The notes: generated by a model from the letters alone, not told the origin. 64,000 nt of DNA from Trichostrongylus colubriformis (GCA_963978905.1 OZ022260.1:17225725-17289724); one strand, 5' to 3'; shown: positions 22,801 to 35,641, numbered from the stretch's first letter. A program made the numbers and translations.

Positions 22801-25770
22801 TACGAGTTTTGATAAAGGATTCAGTAATTCGTAGAGCTAACAAACGCATCGTACGAGGACCAAACTCCGCATCGAATCCGGCGCAGGCCAATTGAACCCT
22901 GTTTAGGTTAAATGGCTGACTGGAACCAAACTCGTGGAGGAGGATGTAGCATAAACCACAAATGATGAAGCATTCGGTGGTGACCTCCTTTCTAGCATGC
23001 GCCAGGGATTTCGCTTCTGTTTGGAATCGTAGAAGCATTTGAATGCAATTCACCTATGCAAAGGTTTGCCGAAACCAACTTATGTGCATGTGAACGGTTT
23101 CATCCTTCCAAACGACTCTCACCTCACCGTCCCTCCAGGACGAGGAGTTTGACTACCTGGCTACTCTTGATCTGAGCTCTGATCCCAGACCATGCTAGTA
23201 GAAGTGGCGCCACTCGGCACTGCTACGTCTCTACCCTATGGAGGAGAGTGAAATCAGGTATTGTACACCTTGTAACTACCGTAAGCTTTCCCTCAGTTTG
23301 AAAAGCATTTGATAATCCTTGTTATTCTAAATGTAAGTCAAATGTGTGGCGCATTTCGAAAACCGATTGGTCAAGACTGAAGCGATCTACCCCTCCGTGG
23401 GGAAGGATACACGACTGTTCACAAAACACCCATTAAAAGGCAACTGCTCCTCTGCAACCCTAAATTATCTATGATAAAATCAATCGGGTTATCAACGTAA
23501 GTAATTCCACGAGATAAGATTAGTCTCCAGTTCAAGTAGCCCATTTAGCCGAGATTAAAGACCACCTAAAAGGTCGAGGAGGGCTTGCGGCATCGGTACG
23601 TCAAAGTGTTCCGAACAATGCCACCGGTCCACGGGATATCATTTCCTATGGCGTTGTCGGTGACGGTTAAGTGACGACGAGGTGCGATCGCCCTCCGTCA
23701 ATTACGCAACGACCCCGTAAATCGATCAATACTCATTAAAGGCATTGTGATTTATGGAACGATCTCAATACTTCACAAGTAGCAGTGTCAATCACATCAC
23801 ACCCCCCGCAGTTATGTGGCGGGTTTCTTTGTGAAATTGTGATAGAGGTGATACCAGCCTTTTGCTCCGGATGAATTTAGCGCGATTGTTTTCCGGTTGG
23901 TAGAGCACTTAGATGCTTATAAATTATGCTGCTATGCGGTCATTAGCCTTGAACGCTCAATTCAACACGCTGAAATATGGGTGAGAATGAGATGAGATTC
24001 CTATCGCGCCATATTACCATCAATATGGCCGAGTATCGAGCTGTAATCCTAGAGATCTGCAAGATAGGCAATTGTCGAACAACAGGTCGTTTGATGCTTA
24101 TCGCGAAAGGGCAAACGGCAGGGCTGGGGAGCACGAGGGCTGCTGTGAGGACGTTGAAGATAAAGTAAATATCGGTTGAGTAGCTAGGGACATAAAATGG
24201 AATGATAGAAAGGTAAAGTTGTTGCAAAGATGCTGAGTTATGGGCAGAAGCATTTGCCTCGGACGGGACTCGAACCCGCACTCCATAATTCCACTGCACT
24301 GCGACTAAAATCAGCAAACATCAAAAATCAGAAACCTCAGAAAAGTTACAGTTAATCTTCTGAAGATGTACACGGAATTAAGTTCCACCGTATTTCTATA
24401 ATTTTGTTTTTGAATGTTTGCAGCCTAAGTAAACCAATATTTCCAAGTATAACTTTCGATATCGTAATGGATCAGGGTGGAAGGTTTCTGGAATTTAGCA
24501 GAATCAAATTCAACAGGTACGCTTCTTCGAAGTTTGGGCTACTCGAAGGGTCCACAGCATCAAAAGTCCACTTGAAAACGGCCAGTTAAGCATGTTCGTA
24601 CTGAATTTGCTAGAATCCTAGTTAATGATGGGTTGTTATTCATTGAAAATTGAAGTGATTACAATAATAAACTTTGCAGTAGTTGGAGAGGTACAAAATT
24701 AGCTGCAAGTTATGTGCTTCCAGGTGTTTCATAGATCAATTTGATTACCGGTTAACGTATGACAAAACGAGCTTGACAGTGCTTGCAAGGCTATAGAGGT
24801 ATCATGAAAATGTCAAAATTCTCCTTGAAACTCCTTCATATGATTACTGATCAACACCTTAAATTTCTTTTCTAAGTAGCATACGTATAACACCGATTGA
24901 ATAAATTTATTGCTCTCTGCTGCTATATCTATAACCCTCAAAAGTTAGTCATTATATTCCGATGAATAACCAACCGATCGATCAAACATGCCCAAAGAGT
25001 ATCCGGTGATGAATGTGATGGCGCGAGTTCATTCAATAATTTCCTGTTTGGTCATAGGGCGTGATCATCGCTTTGGAAGGTTGCATACTTTTCTTATGAC
25101 AAAGCCGTCATTATTGTTGAAGGAAAAAGTTTTGGAGAAAATTGTTTGGAAAACTGGAAGGCGAAGGTGAATACTCGGTGAAATTCGGGCTGAACTTTCA
25201 AATATAGTAGTACACTCAACCCTTAGCATGGAACGTAATGTAAACTGGTAAGTAGATAGCGCAGGTGAGCCTCGCAGAGCCCTTCTGTTCTCAACTTATT
25301 CACACCTGTGTGCTGTAATTCCAAATTTTTGGGCCGATATTGAACGAAATGCTGTTTTCGAGTTAGATTTCCAAGAACATTTAATTTCGATGCTATCAAA
25401 GCGAGTGAGTCATTATTAGTAGTATTTATTAACAGTAAAATTTTTAAAAAAATCGAGTCACCTGCTTTGAACAATAATTTTGAGGATATCTGAGAATGAA
25501 GTTAGTTTGGTTCTCTCGTTGACTTGAAAATGTGTGTTTATAGAAGCAACGGATCTTACTTGGATAGAGGCTGAGCTCATCAGCTGTGAGTCGAGTGATC
25601 TTGTTGTGTGCGAGATCGAGACGTTTCGTACGCGGATCCAACAGTATCGGAACACTTCGTAAGGCTTGAGCATGACATACGGTAACACTTGAGGAGCAGT
25701 CACAACCTTTTTGACATCCACTAACAGACGTAGCAAATAGTAAGAGTAATAACATCTGTAAGAAGGTCAT
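10858..25770 (-). CDS. Leucine-rich-repeat type I transmembrane protein, 7 exons
   Basis: Exons in transcript order: 25770-25560, 25392-25246, 15939-15788, 15179-14934, 12626-12492, 11800-11642 and 11526-10858. They join to 572 aa without a stop. Residues 1-18 form a signal peptide (MTFLQMLLLLLFATSVSG). An LRR N-terminal cysteine cap follows (CQKGCDC, then VC). About 14 leucine-rich repeats span roughly residues 45-410 (for example LEYLSLANNSL, LKHLDLSNNNL, LRVLDIANNKL). A C-terminal cap starts NNPWDCSC near 413. The membrane helix is about 456-480, preceding a tail of about 92 residues. The tail has PPNY (a PPxY WW-domain ligand), a proline-rich stretch and a C-terminal T-Q-L that fits a class I PDZ ligand. 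This suggests a cell-surface adhesion or guidance receptor. The nematode subfamily (PAN-1-like or another LRR membrane protein) was not resolved. Exon 2 is the weakest exon: its donor is poor and its LRR fit is loose. Confidence 0.85.
12830..13000. repeat. GC-rich block in LRR-gene intron 4
   Basis: A locally GC-rich stretch, unlike the AT-rich surroundings, shares TGCGTCATCTCTGCAC exactly with another GC-rich block at about 50908-50925. It may be an old dispersed repeat. No coding content is recognised. Confidence 0.35.
14585..14695. repeat. GC-rich dispersed motif in LRR-gene intron 4
   Basis: Contains TTCGCGACGCCGCATCGGCT followed by CCTCCTGCG, which recurs with a few changes at about 18446-18475 (TTCGTGACGCCGCACCGACT followed by CCTCTTGCG). 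These appear to be two diverged copies of one short repeat. Confidence 0.4.
17680..18150 (-). other. Unassigned 156-codon open frame in intron
   Basis: This minus-strand frame is the longest in the giant intron that is not explained by a repeat. Its composition is protein-like (CTESAPVFVPSRELYEVTYA, then PETNDATAQPHIPMVAFIFA), and it ends in a basic PVKKK. I recognise no domain. It could be an exon of a nested gene, a fragment of a mobile-element protein or chance. No flanking splice pair was established. Confidence 0.25.
19786..19836. repeat. TTTA-type low-complexity repeat
   Basis: About 12 imperfect TTTA units in a row (TTTATTTATTTAGTTATTTA and so on). Simple microsatellite. Confidence 0.9.
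20156..22008. mobile_element. 1.85-kb foldback element with 24-bp perfect TIRs
   Basis: The element begins CAGTAGCGCTCAAAAGTCTT (terminal repeat 20156-20179). It ends with the exact reverse complement over 24 bp (21985-22008). TA dinucleotides flank both ends (20154-20155, 22009-22010), as expected for Tc1/mariner-type insertion. Subterminal inverted arms (about 20245-20345 and 21455-21580) match closely, for example ATCAGGTCATGGTGAGCTTT. No transposase motif was found in the 1.6-kb interior, so it is probably non-autonomous. Part of the interior (about 20957-21020) resembles the core of the CIR1-intron foldback element. Confidence 0.85.
24215..24325 (-). repeat. tRNA-like SINE fragment (family B)
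   Basis: On the minus strand the segment has a B-box match (GGGTTCGAGTCCCGTCC) and an A-box-like stretch upstream (TAGTCGCAGTGCAGTGG). It continues into GCCCATAACTCAGCATC. That 3' part recurs as both arms of the hairpin at 54179-54284. No complete tRNA cloverleaf is apparent, so a SINE is preferred over a tRNA gene. Confidence 0.5.
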
Positions 25771-28700
25771 TGAGATTCCGTCGAGGATTGTAGACACGGT
25801 AGAGAGGAAAACGAACTGAACGAGGAAAACGAGGTGACGAATTTCGGAAATGTTTGCTACTGAAATGTAAACAGGTATTATAGTTAGCTCAGCGGAGGAG
25901 ACCGGAAGACCGTTATGGCGTGCGCCAGCAGTGGCAGATAATAATTAAGACGCTGAGGAATTTGTTTATGTGAGAATGTGATAATCCGATCCACGTATAC
26001 TGCCAGATGCCAGTAAACACTAAAACCCAAATCATCTAGTGACCTTAGAAGGAAAGAGAAACTTAGAAGGAAAGTTGTACTACGTCGACTGACAATCAGT
26101 GATTTGCCAATCTGTGCTACATAGACTGAGATCTCGTGAAAATCATGAATTGAATTACCGGGGAGAATTAGGTTTGATTGAAACACCATAGCTCTCACCA
26201 AGAGTAAAATATATAAAGAAAAGGATCTGAGTAGGTGCTCCGAGACAGCAGCTAGGGTGCGTCCAAGTGACAGCGAGCCATCGCAAGATCGTGGAAGCAG
26301 CCGAAGAACGGCTCATTATCAAAGGAACGCCGACGGCGCCACATAAGTGAGTGATAATTGCTCGGAGAAGACCGATTTCCCAGACGGCCATCTCGTCCTG
26401 CATCGTGAGTGTCCAACGGTGTCGAAAGCTGATGTGATGTCAGTATGCAGGCGATTGCCAATGATTGGGAATTGATAGGAGAAGACTGTCATCGGTAAAC
26501 TCGCGCAAAACCCGTTTTGGAGGCTCGCTAAATTTCACACACTGTATGGAAAATACCTCGGTAGTGAGCAGAAGTTAAAACAACGGGCAGGATTCACTAT
26601 AAAAATGGCGAGCAGCGTATTATTCCACATAAAGCTTGTAGCTCTAGACCTCAAATAACACATATTGTAGCTTCTACGAAGTTATAAAATACAAATCTAT
26701 ATCGGATTGGAGAGCAGAGATTATAAGCTAGTTTGTAAGACCACCCCGAGTTAGATTTAACTGTCATCCTTGAAAAATCTACTGATGCAGCCGCTGATTT
26801 GAGAAACTAGGAAATTCAGCTCACAGAGGAGATCGAGATGATGAGTTCAAGCGGCACTGGCTGAGGTGGGCGTGTCCTTGCCCTATGCAAAACGGTTGTG
26901 TTACCTGTTTGTGATTGGCTCATAATCAGGATATCCAGTAAGAGCGGTGTTATTCCGAGCATAGACACTCGGATGACTAAGAAGTGAAAAACAAGTGGCA
27001 CAAAAATTAGAGAATAATAGAAGGCTCAGGTGCCGAAACCGTAAAAATAAGGACAACAGATAATTGGGAAAAGAAACGCCTTTTGAAAGACGGGAATTGC
27101 GATGCCAAAAGAGTTGCACTCTCTATAGGAACGCTCATATGCAACGCATCAATTACCCATTTCAGTTTGTTATTTGATTTATTAAACAATGTAGGTGAAT
27201 AACCGGAGACTGGTTCTGGAAATTCCCAGCAAGTTTCTCTTTTTACAGAGATCACCTCCAAAAATTTCAAAACCACGCAAACCGTTTTTACATTTGGTCG
27301 GCTTCGGCTGTATTTCACAGGGAGCCCGATCAAGTACAAGGCGGCGGCACTTCTTTTACGATTTGATTAATGAACTTGAGTATGAGAAAGACGACCCTGA
27401 GAGATTTCATTGGGTTTTTTGTTGTCTCAAAGACGAATCTCAGATAAAATTTCTGCCGTTCGCTGACAGCTTTGAATACTGTAACAATCTTTACCATTTT
27501 GTGATTGAATCAGACGTCAAGAGGATGAAATAAAGGTGATGACTACATTCGGGAAGAAAGGACCACCTGCAGACCGATCTATCACCTGGTGATCAGCCAT
27601 CACCGCGTATTAGTGACCGAGGATTTATCGCCTCTAATCCGTGAACTACAGTCGAATCAATCGATACGTGGGATAGACAATGGTTGCCTGTGACAACAAC
27701 AGTAACCGTGTGGGCTTAAGTAAACGTACGGACTTCAAAGAGTTACCCAGAAAATCATGTATTTTTCAATTTTTCATTTACTCACTAGACTTTCTAGTTT
27801 TACTGAACATACTGGACAAAATGGAATAATCAAAGTTGAGTTCTTTTGAAAAAGCTTATGCTTGAAGTGGAGTTGATAGGCTGATTGCAGCACAAATCAG
27901 TGTTTATATAGAATCTTTGGATTCGGAACTTTGTAATCTTCAGTTCCTTTTGATTGAAGAAAGCGGGCAGGGAGGTTTGCAACTCCTTGGAATTGTAGTA
28001 TATGAGCGGATTTCTCTGTGCTTTTGTGGTTGTGGAAGGGTAGAATAGAATCAGTAATTATGGTATATATGCAATGAAGATAGCAATATTAAGAAACAGT
28101 CTTTAGAAATAAAACAATCGAAGCAGTAATAGTAATAATAATAATGAAAGCATCACTAGTGACAGTAATGACAATATGCCAAAATGAGATTCGAACCGCC
28201 CATTAAGCTGCGCCGGATTGATAGAACCGACAGGGTTATGCGAGGCATGAATGCAAAAGAAAGGCCAAAATAATGGTGGGCTCGTTAACGCTTCTGAAGG
28301 TGTCTTATCGACCACTCAATCATTGTAATCGAACGGTCGTATATTAATAAGAGCGCGTATATCAGATTAGGCCCCTCATTAAGGTCCCTCCCTAAGTGAA
28401 AAAAGTGAGATATTCGTGGATTCCAGAAGGACTAGAACAGAATCTCCCGAAGGTCTACCAGAATTCGCCAAACATTGCTCGGTTTTCACTATGATTTGTG
28501 CTGTTAAGCTTGAATGCTACTTTTATATTTATTACTCACCTACCTATTAGTTACACTTGAACCCATTCCTCCAGCTTTTGCCGGTTTATTAGTTAAGGTA
28601 TACAGTAAGAACAACGTTAAGCCATGTATACGCCTCGGATTGCTTAGGATAGGGTCGCGCGTGGCGTTCAAAATTGCTTTCGAAGATTACACTCCCTCCA

Positions 28701-31013
28701 AAAAGGCTTTCATGCGACCCCTCTCTTCACTCACGCTTTCGCTCAATCTTTGCTGTGTACCAGATGATAATCTTTGATATGCGTAGACGAAAATTAGTGG
28801 AAGAAATATAAGAAAAGTGAGAGAGCAAATAGATCAATTTTGATGAAAGAGCCAAAATCCCGTCCAGTAACGAAGTCGGCGTAGGTCAAGGACCAGTCTG
28901 CGTACAATTTAGCCCGGAAATCAAGTGCTTTGTGATGTTCGCATCGGCTTGTCCTAATATGTAGATGAAGTGGTTTGATGCCGTTAAGCGAGCTCACCCA
29001 TCCTCCAGAGACTCGCCGGGAAGATTCAAATAGCATACGAACAACTTACGAGTTCGTTCTGAGTTCGGTCTTTGCTGGAACTGTTCACAAAGGGAAACCC
29101 ACGAAAAAGGGAGGATGTAGTGGGATTTCTCGTCAGAAAGGGTTTTTCTTGAAGATCAAAGATATCATTTGGTGAAAATGAGATCTTTCGACATCAACTT
29201 ACAGATGCTCGCTATTAGGCTTACGGTTTGAAAGCAAGCCAATTATAAAAGTAACAGAAAGCAAATAAAGCTTAGCCCATTTATTTGGTCTTGTTACACT
29301 TAGTCACCATTTATAATTGTTCCATTCTTCACTTGTGTAGATACAGTGCGAAAAGCTCAGTGCGAAAATGGTTCCAAATCGATACTGGCATCCCCTAAAA
29401 ATGTGGTGTTTTATTTTATCCTTCTGCAAAAGAAATGCAATAATAGACAGAAAAAGCGTAAGGCAGATGTCATCATTCTCGTAACAACTTTCTTTTCGCG
29501 CGCTGTGGCGAAAATCAGCAGCTAACAAAATCTAAGACTTCAAAAGTCAGTTTTAGGCGAAGTTTTTTTCAGGATTCTTTCGGCACGATGTCCGACTTTT
29601 TAGAATTTTTTTCTCAGCTACGCGGCAACTATGTGGAGCCTTGTGCAATAGCTATGGACGATTTTGTGATGACCCCACTTACCGTCAGGTGGCGCTAACC
29701 TACATACAAAGAGAGATAAGCCAGCGCCAGAGCCATCACCAGCTGTTTTGTATTTGTTTTGTGGTTAGGACCCCTTTTTCCGATTACAGCTATGAGAGAG
29801 AGTGATAGAGGAGTGATCCCATTCAGGTGGGTAAAAGATGGAATCTGTTTTCGCTTTAGTCATTTCATTTTTTTTTCATTGTAACCTGTATCCCCACGAA
29901 TTTGCTCGTGTAATAAATAACTAGATAAAAACGAATTTTTTATAGGTCAATAAAGATCTCTCCTGATAATTTCAAGATGGAGAAAAACGTGAAAAACCAT
30001 GGACAGGTCATGTTCGAAGTCCGAGCAAGTTCGAATATGATTGAGTTTAGTAGAGAAGTGAATCATCAAATAAACGGAATAGAGGAACCTGTTCCAGCTC
30101 AGTCCTTGAGACCGAACACATTATTTTCAAAGCAGGTTTGACCTAGTTCTGAAATGCCGAAGGTGACATGATTGCAGAGCCTAAAGTAACATGCGACATA
30201 CATCGAACTGGGATAGATAGAGGATAAAAGGGACAAGCTATCCGATGAGGGGCAGCTGACCGCAGCAGAACCATACATTCGGAACCACCACCACCAGCTC
30301 TCAGAGGACAGCCCTTGTGGGCGTGGCTAGCACGTCGGTTTAATTTCAGTTCATTCACAGAGAATTACTCCACATTCGGATTCCCTAGGGGAATGAGTGC
30401 ACGAGACGTTTGTGATGCTTTTTGGGATGCGAATGCCACACAAAATTGGGAGTAGATATGGTAAAGGCCTCTCTCTGATTCTACTTGCAGCTCACTTTAT
30501 GAGTGATCGTGTACATCATCGCAAACACTACATGTGCCAGATATGAAATACTATCACTCTATCATTATCGTCTAGTAAACTGGTTATTGTCGACAATAAA
30601 CGATCCCGCTGTAGTTGCTATCGTTAGTATAATATGGTATCAATAACTTTTGCTATGAACTGGTTCTACGCAGCAGTGATGTAGATTAAATAGGGATTAG
30701 AAAATTTATCCCGTAATCTTATGCATATATACAGACAGGATAGCATGCCTACTGTATCAACTTATTTTACTGGAATGAGCTCGAAAAATAAAACATTTCG
30801 AGATTTCTAGATGAAGTGAAGAGCAATAGGCATCCACTAGCAATATTCAGCTCCTGAAATTCTTTTTTAATAGCTTCCACGCTTTCGCGAAACCAGTGGA
30901 AACAGCGATCGCTTGTAGACAGTTCATCAAGGATGTGATGCTGTGCGCTGGAAGCACTGCTCGAACCTCTTCGAGTTCGCAGAATTTTTGGAAGGCTCGT
31001 TCCTACAGGTATA
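25771..31013. other. Upstream of LRR gene; no recognised gene
   Basis: About 5.2 kb 5' of the LRR gene, so its promoter should lie in the first part. A possible trans-splice acceptor (CGTTCAG on the minus strand) lies about 45 nt upstream of the ATG at 25770. Short open frames occur; one at 27195-27533 (+, 112 codons) has protein-like acidic/aromatic content (INELEYEKDDPERFHW) but no identified family or splice partners. A short AAT microsatellite lies near 28125-28145. Confidence 0.5.
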
Positions 31014-31760
31014 CAGGGGGTGCCAAAAAAAAGAAGTAATTTTGTCTTCTCCACTTTCACGCCACTTTAGTCAAACTACAGCTAATTCTGTTAAGGTATT
31101 CTCATCCCCAGATTCAAGAGCAGACCTCACTCTATCTCCATACTCCGTGGCAGCCTTCTGCACGAGCAGGAACGGGAGCGAGGAAAGAGTGAACAAGATG
31201 TGTCGCCTCAACTGGGCAAAATCGGAAATTTCGTCGCCCTCGTTCACAACCTTGCTGAGGTCCGTTCACTCTGGGTACCTGAGGGGATTCATACTGGGTG
31301 GTCTTCTTTAACATTCCGTTTTTTCCGGGTTCCCAGCGCCCTTCGTTTCCAAGAGCCAAAACGTGCCCTTACCACTGAAACCCCTCCGAAGATGAATTTG
31401 AGGCATGAAAATGATATCCGGATCATAGCAGCCTTGTCCAAGCAGCAGGGACTCTGTGACTTCCATGAACCGAAGGTCCGATCCTCAGGAAGCTTCCCAC
31501 AAAAGACCTACCACGGAGCTTGGTTTCACCGTTTTAAGCGGATCTTGATACTGTAGGTACTCCGAAGCCTGACTGCGCCGAATGAAAGCTCCATATTTTT
31601 ATAAAGGTGAACATAGGGAGCCAGAGCTTGTTCCTGCTTTGGAGGAACATTTCGGGAATATCTTGCCCCAGTACTTTTATCTCTTTCGTTTCCCTACAAT
31701 TTGTATAATTGGCAGATGTGAGCCGTGGGCAAAATTACTTCTTTTTTTTGGCACCCCCTG
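31014..31760. mobile_element. TA-flanked TIR element, copy A (747 bp)
   Basis: The element starts CAGGGGGTGCCAAAAAAAAG and ends with the inverted form, TTTTTTTTGGCACCCCCTG. TA flanks both ends (31012-31013, 31761-31762). The interior is nearly the same as 37308-38048, including the run AGCAGACCTCACTCTATC. Open frames in the interior are short and match no transposase I know, so this is a non-autonomous Tc1/mariner-type element. Confidence 0.88.
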
Positions 31761-31762
31761 TA

Positions 31763-34700
31763 TATGCAGACATTGTGCATAAGGCTACGGGCGCCGTGTC
31801 CTATCAAGGAGCTTGGGTCGATGAATCCTGTCCAGACCACCCATGCACTCCTACTTCAAAAATGCATACTGATAAGGCATTTCTGACAGGGGAGCGCTGA
31901 TATTGACCGACTCTATCAGCTTCGCCTACCAGATGCTTTCTAATTCTTCAATAAGTCAAGCAAGTGGGATGCATGGCTATTCCACATAGGTTGATTGACG
32001 CCGAGCATTCTACCCCTTCTTGTGTTTGAGCAGGCATACCTCATGACCCCTTCTTGTGTTTTAGCAGGCCTACCTCATGAATAAGAAGTTGAAATGCGAA
32101 GTAAAGACGATCTTCAAGCTTTAGAAGAACAGCTGTGTCACTAAGTAGTAATTAGAAGGTGTCTATTTAATAATAATTGGAAAAGTCTAATTAAAGATAA
32201 TGATAGTAGTGCATTCAAGGAATCAAATGGCATTTTAAGCGAAACAACTGACGAAAACGGAGAACATAATTGATGATCGCGATTGCGCAAGCACTACGTA
32301 GTGTTTGAATCGCCGTCGTTGCACCCCCTGTGGTGAACTGCGCTGAGCTACGGTAGCGAATCAGTGGAGCAGCCGAAGAAAGTCATGCCGCTTTAGAGAA
32401 TGTCTTAGCGGATAGCGTTGAGGTCAGTTTGATGGGTGTATTACGTAGAATGGCACCTGCACCCGTGCATCGAAGACAGAAGAATAAATACGTGGATGAT
32501 TGATAGATACCGTAATTGATCGCTGATCGATTATCTCTTACTGGATGGGTGTGGTGTCATGTGGGTGATACACAGGGGTTGAGTGGGTAGAAGTGGATGG
32601 TTGAGAATCCTGTAAATTACAACGGCGTTATGTAACAGTAACGCGAGCGGACAAAAACGTTATGGGTCGATTTGTTGGGTGAGAAATGGGGGCGAAGTGA
32701 TAATCGACTTCTTCTAATCATTTCCATGAAAAACAGGTTTTGTGAAGGAGAAATCATGGTCGTGAGATGGCGTCAGCAGCCCATACATTATCATCAGCTG
32801 CGCTGGCGATGAGGTGCTGATTTATTCGGGGATGGGTGTTTTTTGATTAGCTCCAAGTGAACGCTTTCGTAGGAGATTGAACCGTTCAGTTCAGTTGTTG
32901 TTCGAGGGACGTCGAAATGCAAAGCGACTTAATTATACGGCAGCTGTAGAACAGAAGGAGAGAGAGATAAAGGGAGCTGACGAATGGGAAAAATCAATTG
33001 CGCAATTAAAAATGCAGTTAATCAGGTGGAATCACCAGTAGCTTGCTGATTTAACATCGCTCAACGTGCCAGGTAAAATAATAAGCTGGCTATATATTGC
33101 TGTCATGTACTACTGTGTGATTCGGATGATTCCCTAAGCATGGGTCTAATGAATAACTAAAGATATTGGACAATAATGGCGTTGGAAGGCCATAGAAATA
33201 TTCTGAAAAGTAAATTTATGGAAGTTTGATATCTAATACAGTTTTGCCTGCGCTGAGAAATATTGTGTTGCAGTATAGCGGTATAAGTAACGATTTTTCC
33301 AAACTTTCTAAATTGGAATTAAATTAAATTTATTTATTCTACTTGTTATCAATCTGATTACTATTTCCACGATTTCAAATTCTTCGTGGGCAGAAGCATA
33401 GCTACTAACCGTTCAGAAAACACCGCATGCAATGACAAAAAAATAGATAAAAAGTAACTAATAACATTTCCTGATGTTTCCATATTTCAGCGACTTTTTA
33501 GATAATGTATAAGCAGATAAAAAATGAAAATTTTATGAATGTAAACAAAAAAGCAATTTTTCTTGATTATGTGGAGAAAATTCCATGAACAAGCGCTCGG
33601 ACTAAAATTCTTTTTTCTCTTTTTACGCACCATGGGCCAATGTACCTGAAAGCAGCTTGCGAAATTTGAAGATTGGAATTCTTTAGACTGTCTTCTGAGA
33701 CCTACTTTACTTGCAATAAAAACTTATTTCTTTGAGCGTGAGCTGTCGATTTGAGTCAAGGTCGGTGTCTACCGTCGGTCAAATGTTACTCGAAATTTAG
33801 GGTTCATCTCGCTTGGAAAGTGCTTATTATTTTCTAGTTAGCAGTAAACGTATGTGTAAACAAAAGCAAATAAAGACGGTAAATAACGGCTGTATACACA
33901 AGTTCAGACGTTCACACAACCTTTAATATAGTGACGATCAAGTAAAGGTCATCGGGGCTTAGTGCATCGAAAAGAATAAAAGGGAAGGCGATGACGGACG
34001 GACTGAGCGACTACAAGTGGGTGCAAATCCTCCCTATCGAAGGTCGCATCTAAATTCGGGCCTATGAGGGTTCTTCACTGGATGCGATCGAGAAGAGAGG
34101 ACTCCGTTGAGAGTAGGCGGGCAGAGTAAGTGGGTGGAGTCATTTGGTGGGTATACGCCATGCGAGGATCGCGATGAACTGATGGCAGATAAACGGGAGA
34201 AGGCAGATTAATATGCAATGGTTCATTGATTCTGTGTTAAAAAGTGTTCCAAAAATTAAACGGCTTCACGAGGTCGAAGTTTCCACATTCCGTCATTTTG
34301 AGCGAAATAGTAATTCACAGCTTATGTGGGCATGCCCCTCCTATTCAAAGATGAGTGCGATCCTAGGTCTGGATTTCAGGCGAGTTGACCTTGGTGAAAT
34401 AGGGGAAATTTTACTCGCTTTCTTTCTACTTTGTTATTTTCCACTGTTTTCGTCATGCACAATTTCTATCCGCGTTTTTGAAGTTGGATTTAAATGCATA
34501 TCTGAAGTAGTACAGATGGCTTTCCTACTCGGTCAATGGGCTAGATAGTTTTTGGCTTTGAGAGTCAATTGAGTGCTATTTACAGTTAAATTATCCTATT
34601 CCCTAGGGTACCAAACTCAATTACGCTGAGTGCGATATACACATTATTTATTTTTTTGTTCCATGCATACGAAAGCGGCTCTGTTCTTTGCCTTTACCGT

Positions 34701-35044
34701 ATCTCACGCATTAATTACTGTGGTAAATATATAATAACTAGCAGCGCAGAACTAGCGTGTGTCGAAGATACCGAAAAATTCAGTGTGCTACAACTTGGTA
34801 GTACTGACTCAGTATGTACTATCCATTCAAGAGTTATGCAGCTTTAATGAAATCATGATTTTCATTAGGAATGTATGGGTTCTCAGCTATGTGTACTAGC
34901 TGTGCTTCAATTTCTTGCTTGACTATTGGAAAGTAACTTACTGAACTATCATCACTCCTGTCTGTTCAGGTCATAATGCAAATGTAAGTATATAGATGGA
35001 AGAAAGAAAAGACTCAAAAATAAAAGCATAAGGACAAAGTCCGT
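31763..35044. other. No recognised gene (3.3 kb)
   Basis: AT-rich sequence with scattered short frames. Distinct features are a 34-bp tandem duplication (32012-32079) and a 111-codon plus frame (34213-34548) with a hydrophobic stretch but no recognised domain. Confidence 0.5.
32012..32079. repeat. 34-bp tandem duplication
   Basis: Two adjacent units (32012-32045 and 32046-32079) start ACCCCTTCTTGTGTTT and end ACCTCATG. They differ at two positions. Confidence 0.9.
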
Positions 35045-35322
35045 GCATCAATCGCTCCGTTGTAAGGATGCGCCAGACATTCCAATTCCATTCAGAATCG
35101 TGATGGCAGATGAATGCGATTTGGCCTATACAGCGACTTGCGAGAGCTAACCGATGCATATACATTAAAGTCAGTGCTCATATCTTTCCAGACGAGTTTG
35201 GTACCAACTCACCAAGCCCGGAAGAATGGAAAGCTTGGTTGACCTGAGACGGCAGTGATGCGGGATTTGATACCATACCGTGGGAGTAGGAGCACTCGCC
35301 ACTTGTCACTACACCACCTCGA
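35045..35322 (-). repeat. SINE-like repeat family A, copy 1
   Basis: Read on the minus strand it starts CGAGGTGGTGTAGTGACAAG (A-box-like). It has TATCAAATCCCGC (B-box-like) and then a conserved body containing GGTCAACCAAGC and AATCGCATTCATC, ending near GGCGCATCC. The same order occurs at 35979, 37170, 44077 and, in part, 48617. A tRNA-derived SINE is the best reading; direct repeats were not established. Confidence 0.6.
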
Positions 35323-35641
35323 ATAATTTCAAAATGTGGGAGATCGTTTGTTCATTCAATAGAAGAACGACACAGTTTAAAAAACAGTTTCTCGAAACAT
35401 AATGTCCTGATACCTCGTCATTGTTTTCATGATTCTTCGGGATGAGATCCTTTTGTAAGGTAAGTGATTGCCCGGCCTTTTCATCAAGCATATTTCAACT
35501 CCATTGAAGACGATTTATCAAAAATGGGGTCACTACCACTTGCACGTGGATCCTTCTACATTCGCACACCCTTTCATTCTATGTTGATGGGAAGACCCAT
35601 TCAGTATTTGAGGTCACCACCGTGAGCAAAGGCGTAAGTAC

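Larger units (their letters stand above)
15940..25245 (-). other. Giant 9.3-kb intron of LRR gene
   Basis: This interval separates the signal-peptide/LRRNT exons from the main LRR exons. Reading its minus strand I found no further LRR exon that I could support. It holds a 1.85-kb foldback element (20156-22008), an AT-rich TTTA repeat (about 19786-19836), a tRNA-like SINE fragment (about 24215-24325) and a 156-codon open frame (17680-18150). A missed short exon is possible. Confidence 0.6.

Noticed and set aside
22655..23053. 132-codon minus-strand frame in the giant intron
   Set aside because: Reads through sequence open in other frames too, has no recognisable domain and no LRR pattern, so it was not called a gene or LRR exon.
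24240..24310. Possible tRNA gene on the minus strand (GGGTTCGAGTCCCGTCC)
   Set aside because: A B-box-like T arm is present but I could not form an acceptor stem or anticodon arm; the adjoining text recurs at 54179. A SINE fragment fits better.
31014..31760. Overlapping 75-122 codon frames inside the TIR elements as transposase genes
   Set aside because: Frames occur on both strands, have no DDE/D or HTH motif and follow base composition.
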